Made by a program: the position numbers and the translations under genes. This document shows positions 59,600-64,000 of a stretch of 64,000 bases of DNA, piece after piece. The notes beneath the pieces are model-generated. The model did not search any database. It saw only the letters and a list, made by a program, of their open reading frames with translations, and was not told where the DNA came from. Where the stretch lies: assembly GCA_046566145.1 (NCBI GenBank), contig JBKHXF010000008.1:62001-126000 (forward strand). Direction: 5' to 3'. The stretch is from JBKHXF01 sp046566145. Lineage in GTDB: Bacteria > Actinomycetota > Nitriliruptoria > Nitriliruptorales > Nitriliruptoraceae. Within the stretch, counting starts at the first letter, position 1. Every line of letters begins with the position of its first letter.

Positions 59600-60693
59600 A
59601 GGTCCACCTCCACGAGACCCCGGGGCAGCAGGTTGCAGCGGTCGGCACCGACCTCGGTGACGACCACGATGTCCTCGATGCGGGCGCCCCATCGATCGGC
59701 CACGTAGATGCCGGGCTCGACGCTGAACGCCATGCCGGGCACGAGCGGCTCGTCGTTGCCCTCGACGATCCAGGGCTCCTCGTGCTCCTCCACGCCGATG
59801 CCGTGCCCGGTGCGGTGCAGGAACTGCGGCCCCCAGCCGGCCTCGGTGATGATGCGACGCGCGACCCGGTCGACCTCGTGCGCCTCGATGCCGGGACGGA
59901 CGACCTCGGTGGCGGCCACCTGCGACGCCTCGAGCACGTCGTGCAGCTCGCGGTAGGCCGGGTCGGCCGGACCGAGGGTGTAGTTGCGCGTCATGTCGGA
60001 GCAGTACCCGTCGCGGGTCCCGCCGATGTCGACGACCACGGCATCGCCCGGCTCGAGCACCCGCGACCCGGTCTCGTGGTGCGGGCTCGCGCCGTTGGGT
60101 CCGGAGGCGACGATGACGAAGTTCACCTCGTCGTGCTCCTCGAGGATCCGCTCGGCGATGTCCCGGCCGACCTCGCGCTCGGTGCGACCGGGGCGCAGCA
60201 GCGTGGGGACCTGCTCGTGGACGCGGTCGATGGCCGCGCCGACGCGCTTGAGCGCCTCGACCTCGTCGGCCGTCTTGGCGATCCGCAGGTCGCGCAGGAC
60301 CGCCGAGCCGGGCAGCCACCTGCGCGCCGGCAGGGCGTCCTGCAGCCGCAGGGTGAACGACGTCCAGAGCCGGTCCTGCACGGCGTAGGTGGCGTCCTCA
60401 CCGACGCCGGCGGCGCGGAGCAGGTCCCGGACGAGCGCGACCGGGTCGTCGGTCTCCTCCCACGTCGCGAGCTCGGCGTGGTCCGTCGCACCGGACGAGC
60501 GGGCGCGGGGCGCCTCGAGCGCGGGCGCGACGAGGGTGGCGTCCCCCTCGGCCGGGACGACGAGCAGCGTCAGCCGCTCGAGCGGGAGCGCGTGGTAGCC
60601 GACGAGGTAGCGCAGGTCCGCGGAGGGACCCACGAGCAGGGCGTCGACGCCCCGCTCGCGCATGACGGCTCGGGCACGGTCGAGACGGTCCAC
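59596..60693 (-). CDS. M24-family Xaa-Pro peptidase
   Basis: 365 residues. A creatinase-like N-terminal domain (1-130) is followed by the pita-bread catalytic domain with the five metal ligands Asp222, Asp233, His297, Glu326 and Glu340 (VVDIGGTRDGYCSDM, HRTGHGIGVEEHE, FSVEPGIY, ARIEDIVVV). It cleaves Xaa-Pro bonds in peptides. GTG 60693 has GGAG upstream and fits family length; the frame to 60948 is non-coding. Confidence 0.9.
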   Translation of the reverse strand: MDRLDRARAVMRERGVDALLVGPSADLRYLVGYHALPLERLTLLVVPAEGDATLVAPALEAPRARSSGATDHAELATWEETDDPVALVRDLLRAAGVGEDATYAVQDRLWTSFTLRLQDALPARRWLPGSAVLRDLRIAKTADEVEALKRVGAAIDRVHEQVPTLLRPGRTEREVGRDIAERILEEHDEVNFVIVASGPNGASPHHETGSRVLEPGDAVVVDIGGTRDGYCSDMTRNYTLGPADPAYRELHDVLEASQVAATEVVRPGIEAHEVDRVARRIITEAGWGPQFLHRTGHGIGVEEHEEPWIVEGNDEPLVPGMAFSVEPGIYVADRWGARIEDIVVVTEVGADRCNLLPRGLVEVDL

Positions 60694-60796
60694 GACGGCG
60701 TTCGGCTCCGGGTGACGGCGGCGGACGGGACGGCAGCCTACTCGCACCCGCGGGGACCACACCGGCCCGGTGGGAGGGGCACCCACGCACCGTCGG

Positions 60797-60802
60797 TACC
60801 CT
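60797..60802 (+). promoter_or_regulatory. Predicted -10 box of glpD
   Basis: TACCCT, 34 bases before GTG 60836, fits the TAnnnT pattern. There is no strong ribosome site in the short leader. Confidence 0.35.
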
Positions 60803-60835
60803 GCGTCGGTCCCCGCCACCCTCCGTGAGACGCCC

Positions 60836-62518
60836 GTGCCCCCCTCCCCCGCCACGCCCGCCGGCTCCGCAGCGCCCGACCGCGAGGAGGCGCTCGCCGC
60901 CGCAGCCGCCACCGACCTCGACGTGCTGGTGGTCGGCGGTGGCATCACCGGCGCCGGCGTGGCGCTCGACGCGGCCGCCCGCGGCTATCGCGTGGCCCTC
61001 GTCGAACGCGACGACCTGTCGTCCGGCACCTCGTCGAAGTCGTCCAAGCTGGTGCACGGCGGCGTCCGCTACCTCGCCAACGCGGACGTGGCCATGGTCG
61101 CGGAGGGCGTGCGGGAGCGGGACCGGCTCCGACGGCTCGCCCCCCACCTCGTCCGGCCTCTCGGCTTCGTCGTGCCGCTGCCCGACCTCGCGACGCGCGC
61201 ACAGCTCAAGGCCGGCCTGGCGCTGTACGACGCGATCGCGCTGGGCCGCAACCGGACGCACCGGTACCTGCGTCCCGGCGAGGTGCTGCGTGACGTGCCC
61301 GGGCTCGTGACGGGCTTCGAGCAGGGCGGGTACCGCTACGACGACTGCCAGACCGACGACAGCCGCCTCACGCTGCAGGTCGCGCAGGTCGCGCGCCGGC
61401 TCGGTGCGCTGGTGGTGAACCACGCCGAGGTGCTCGGGCTGCACACCACGGGCGAGCGGGTCGTCGGCGCCGAGGTGCGCGACCGCCTCACCGGCGAGGC
61501 CCACACCCTGCGCGCCCGCTGGACGGTCTCGGCCTCCGGCGTGTGGGCGGCCACCCTCCGTGGCCTCGCCCCGACCCCCGGCGGTCCCGAGCTGACGCCG
61601 TCCAAGGGCGTCCACCTCACCTTCGACGGGCACCACCTGCCCGTCAACCGCGCCGTGGTCGTCCCCTCCGGGCTCGACGACGGGCGGATGCTCTTCGTCA
61701 TCCCGTGGGGCGGGCAGGCGTACGTCGGCACCACCGACGACGTGTACGACGGGGACCGCGACCGGCCCGATCTCGACGAGGCCGACGCCGCGTACCTCTG
61801 CGGCGCCGTGAACCGCGCGTTCGGCACCGACCTGACCCCGGCCGACGCGGTCGGCGCCTGGGCCGGGCTCCGGCCGCTCGCGTCCGGCGCGGCGGGGGCG
61901 ACCAAGGACCTCTCCCGACGGCACGTCGTGCTCCACGACCCGCCGGGACTCGTCACCGTCACGGGCGGCAAGCTGACGACGTACCGGCAGATGGCCGAGG
62001 ACACCGTGGACCTGCTGGCGGCCGCCGACGGCCGGGCGGGGGCCTCCCCCACGGCGCGGATCCCGCTCGGCGCCGGCGGTCGTGCGGAGGACGGCGTGGT
62101 CCGGGTCCGTGAGCTCGCCGCCCGGCACGGGCTCGACGCGCGCGCGGCGGGCGGGCTCTACCACCGCCACGGTGACCTCGCACCGACGGTCCTGCGCTTC
62201 TGCCTCGAGCACGACGGCACCGCGCCGCTCGTGCCGGGCCTGCCGTGGCTCGCCGGCGAGGTCCGCTGGGCGGTGCGCCACGAGCTGGCCCGGACCGTCG
62301 ACGACGTCCTGCAGCGCCGCACGCGCGTCAGCCTGCGCCACGCCGGCGCCGGTGGCGCGGCCGTCGAGCGGGTCGCCGACGTCGTCGCGGAGGAGCTCGG
62401 CCTCGACGCCGCCGAGCGGGCGGCCCAGGTCGAGGCCTACCTCGACGCGGTCGCGCACGAGCGCGGCCCGGTCCCGCTCGACCTCGCCTGGCGTGGTCCG
62501 GCGGCCCGGGCGAGCTGA
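60836..62518 (+). CDS. glpD: Glycerol-3-phosphate dehydrogenase (FAD)
   Basis: 560 residues. FAD motif VLVVGGGITGAGVALDAAARG near residue 30, then SSGTSSKSSKLVHGGVRYL, YRYDDCQTDDSRLTLQVA, SKGVHLTFD, VIPWGGQAYVGTTDD and TGGKLTTYRQMAEDTVD identify GlpD/GlpA. It oxidises sn-glycerol-3-phosphate to dihydroxyacetone phosphate at the membrane. GTG 60836 is preferred to the upstream 60770, which lies across the promoter. Convergent with the lipid kinase gene. Confidence 0.93.
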   Translation: MPPSPATPAGSAAPDREEALAAAAATDLDVLVVGGGITGAGVALDAAARGYRVALVERDDLSSGTSSKSSKLVHGGVRYLANADVAMVAEGVRERDRLRRLAPHLVRPLGFVVPLPDLATRAQLKAGLALYDAIALGRNRTHRYLRPGEVLRDVPGLVTGFEQGGYRYDDCQTDDSRLTLQVAQVARRLGALVVNHAEVLGLHTTGERVVGAEVRDRLTGEAHTLRARWTVSASGVWAATLRGLAPTPGGPELTPSKGVHLTFDGHHLPVNRAVVVPSGLDDGRMLFVIPWGGQAYVGTTDDVYDGDRDRPDLDEADAAYLCGAVNRAFGTDLTPADAVGAWAGLRPLASGAAGATKDLSRRHVVLHDPPGLVTVTGGKLTTYRQMAEDTVDLLAAADGRAGASPTARIPLGAGGRAEDGVVRVRELAARHGLDARAAGGLYHRHGDLAPTVLRFCLEHDGTAPLVPGLPWLAGEVRWAVRHELARTVDDVLQRRTRVSLRHAGAGGAAVERVADVVAEELGLDAAERAAQVEAYLDAVAHERGPVPLDLAWRGPAARAS

Positions 62519-62528
62519 GGGCGAGCCC

Positions 62529-63458
62529 TCAGATCTTCAGCCGCAGCACCTTCTCGAGGACGTCGAACGTCGCCGGGGTGGTGCCGAGGACCTCGCCGTC
62601 GGCCTCGATGAGGAGCGGCTCGGCGCTGCTCACCTCGACCCGGGACGACTGGTACTCGCGGACCTTCGGGTCGGACAGGTGCTCGCCGACCCGGGCCTTC
62701 GGCAGGTTGCGCAGGACGTCGGCGGTCTCGGAGCGCCACGTCTGGACGTTGAACGTCCCGTCGTCGGGGATCGCCCGGGGTGCGATCTTGAGGCCCGAGC
62801 CGAAGAACTGGCAGTTCGCGACCACGACCTCGGTCATCGGCTCCGAGATGGTCGTGTGGTCGATCGTGACGGTCGTCTCGACCAGCTGCATCCGCCGCGC
62901 GTAGGAGAGGATCGCGAGGGGGTAGCGGGCCTGGCCGAGGAGCTTCGGCAGGTTGTTCACCCGGTCGGTCACCTCGGCGCCCCAGCCGCACTCCGCGATG
63001 TTGGCGAACAGGCGGACCCGTTCGACGCCGCTGCGGTCGCGGTAGCGGATGCGTCCGAGGTCGATCGGGTAGAGGTGCTCGGTGGTGAAGTGGCCGACGA
63101 CCGTGTCGATCGGACGGTCGAGCCCGAAGGTCTTCACGAAGTCGCACCCCGTGCCGCCGGCGACGGCGCCGAACACGAGGTCCTCGGCGACCGGCTCGCC
63201 GGACTCGGCGTCGACGAGCCCGTTGACCACCTCGTTCACGGTGCCGTCGCCCCCGACCGCCACCACGAACCGGATGCCCCGGTTGGTGACGGCCTCGCGG
63301 GCGATCCGGGTCGCGTCCTGCGGCCCCTTGGTGACGCTCACGACGTTGTCGATGCCCCGCTTCGTCAGGGCGGCCACGACCTCGGGCAGGACGGCGTTGC
63401 GGCCGCGGCCCGCGGACGGGTTGGCGACGAGGAGGATGGGACCGAAGGGCGTGCTCAC
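62529..63458 (-). CDS. Diacylglycerol/sphingosine kinase-family lipid kinase
   Basis: 309 residues. ILLVANPSAGRGRNAVLPEV at the start, FVVAVGGDGTVNEVVNGL (GGDGT nucleotide loop), FGAVAGGTGCDFVKTFGL and a C-terminal beta domain ending LIEADGEVLGTTPATFDVLE fit the YegS/DgkB family. It phosphorylates a diacylglycerol-type lipid; the usual GTGND is GTGCD. GTG 63458. Confidence 0.87.
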   Translation of the reverse strand: MSTPFGPILLVANPSAGRGRNAVLPEVVAALTKRGIDNVVSVTKGPQDATRIAREAVTNRGIRFVVAVGGDGTVNEVVNGLVDAESGEPVAEDLVFGAVAGGTGCDFVKTFGLDRPIDTVVGHFTTEHLYPIDLGRIRYRDRSGVERVRLFANIAECGWGAEVTDRVNNLPKLLGQARYPLAILSYARRMQLVETTVTIDHTTISEPMTEVVVANCQFFGSGLKIAPRAIPDDGTFNVQTWRSETADVLRNLPKARVGEHLSDPKVREYQSSRVEVSSAEPLLIEADGEVLGTTPATFDVLEKVLRLKI

Positions 63459-63511
63459 GACAGGGCTCCGGGTGGGCGGGGCAGCGCGGCCGGTGGGCCG
63501 GTGCGGGAGGG

Positions 63512-64000
63512 TCAGGCCTCGCTGACGAGGCGCTCGGCGAGGACGGTGAACAGGTCGGCGACCGCGCTGCCGTCGGCGGCGAGCCGCTCGCGGGCCCCGG
63601 CACAGGCCGTGACGACCAGGGGCGCCCCGGTCGCCGCCAGGTGACCGCGCCGGCGGTCGGCGGTGGCCTCGGCCGCGCCGGGGTCGACCAGCGGCAGCGC
63701 GAGCCCCCCGCCGGCGCACGCCACGTCCGGGCCGTGGTGCTCCGGTTCGACGAGCTCGGCGCCGGCGGTGCGCAGGAGCGTGCGTGGCTCCTCGACGAGC
63801 CGCGCGTCCCGCGCCAGCAGGCAGGGGTCGTGGTAGGTCGCGGGACCGAGGTCGGCGCGCAGCGTGATGGCGCCGGCCTCGAGGTGGCGCCACACGGCCT
63901 CGACCGCGTGGACGACCTCGACGTCGTCCGCGACCGCGGCCGCGGCCTCCGGCGCGCAGTGCGGGTCGAGCAGGACGACGCGGGCCGCACCGGTGAGCGC
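63512..64000 (-). CDS. Fe-S oxidoreductase, C-terminal CCG domain (partial)
   Basis: The last 162 residues of a gene that begins beyond the window edge. YHDPCLLARDARLVEEPR is the first half of a CCG (cysteine-rich) domain of GlcF/HdrB-type electron-transfer proteins; the second half is CAGGGLALPLVDP rather than CCGGG, and VTACAGA follows. It probably serves a glycolate or lactate oxidase or similar. Substrate unknown; the N-terminal ferredoxin part is not visible. Confidence 0.7.
   Translation of the reverse strand, partial: ALTGAARVVLLDPHCAPEAAAAVADDVEVVHAVEAVWRHLEAGAITLRADLGPATYHDPCLLARDARLVEEPRTLLRTAGAELVEPEHHGPDVACAGGGLALPLVDPGAAEATADRRRGHLAATGAPLVVTACAGARERLAADGSAVADLFTVLAERLVSEA

Noticed and set aside
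1..64000. Mobile elements, prophage, CRISPR arrays or att sites
   Set aside because: No transposase, integrase, cas gene, terminal repeat or spacer array seen; gene content is core-like throughout.

Overview
The window is a very GC-rich chromosomal segment (roughly three quarters G+C by eye) from an actinobacterium (Actinomycetota). Lineage markers support this: mycobacterial-type adenosine kinase, L-lysine 6-transaminase, biotin synthase auxiliary protein BsaP, the ClpS/DUF2017 (AosR) pair, DUF4193, adjacent Lnt and polyprenol-phosphate mannose synthase genes, an egtA-egtB-egtC-egtD ergothioneine operon and a mycothiol-type maleylpyruvate-isomerase-fold protein. No phage, transposase, integrase or CRISPR array was seen. 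Genes are tightly packed, and many same-strand neighbours share a 4-nt GTGA start/stop overlap.

Layout. 1-3.4 kb: end of an unknown gene, a Fur-family regulator, a TetR regulator with an inverted repeat over its promoter, a BMM-like diiron oxygenase and two unknown proteins. 3.5-8.4 kb: secreted PI-PLC-like protein, MpaB-family oxygenase, LysE exporter, a small protein with two ribbon-helix-helix-like segments set between AT-rich islands, and YaaA. 8.5-13.2 kb (mostly minus): J-domain protein with an unknown partner, RNase HI with an N-terminal zinc ribbon, a zinc-ribbon protein and a THUMP-like methyltransferase, diverging from a plus-strand gene for a predicted histone-fold protein with a Lys/Ala/Pro tail. 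13.3-18.3 kb: PAC2 protein, lysine catabolism pair (lat plus aldehyde dehydrogenase) and adenosine kinase.

18.3-24.2 kb (minus): serC-bioA-bioF-bioD-bioB-bsaP, a compact biotin operon led by serC. 24.3-31.2 kb: aspartate aminotransferase, then a BMP-type nucleoside ABC importer (lipoprotein, double ATPase, two permeases). 31.4-41.5 kb (minus): NhaA antiporter, unknown secreted protein, ahcY, egtA-B-C-D and aat. EgtD makes three SAH per turnover and ahcY, which clears SAH, lies directly downstream.

41.7-50.2 kb: 5'-3' exonuclease and MurJ on plus; cold-shock protein-ClpS-AosR, a DUF2384-like protein, an SRPBCC protein, a RecB-like nuclease, HisN-like phosphatase and tRNA-Glu on minus. 50.2-64 kb: DUF4193-lnt-mannosyltransferase, an amidohydrolase coupled to a divergent Kdd-like protein, DinB-fold protein, acyl-CoA dehydrogenase, GNAT, M24 peptidase, GlpD, a lipid kinase and the end of an Fe-S oxidoreductase.

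Most notable are the histone-like gene with a conserved RD clamp (12,865-13,152), the tandem RHH-like gene between AT-rich islands (7.1-7.6 kb) and the strong over-representation of the palindrome CGCCGGCG throughout. All function calls come from reading motifs and from memory of families; no database search was run.
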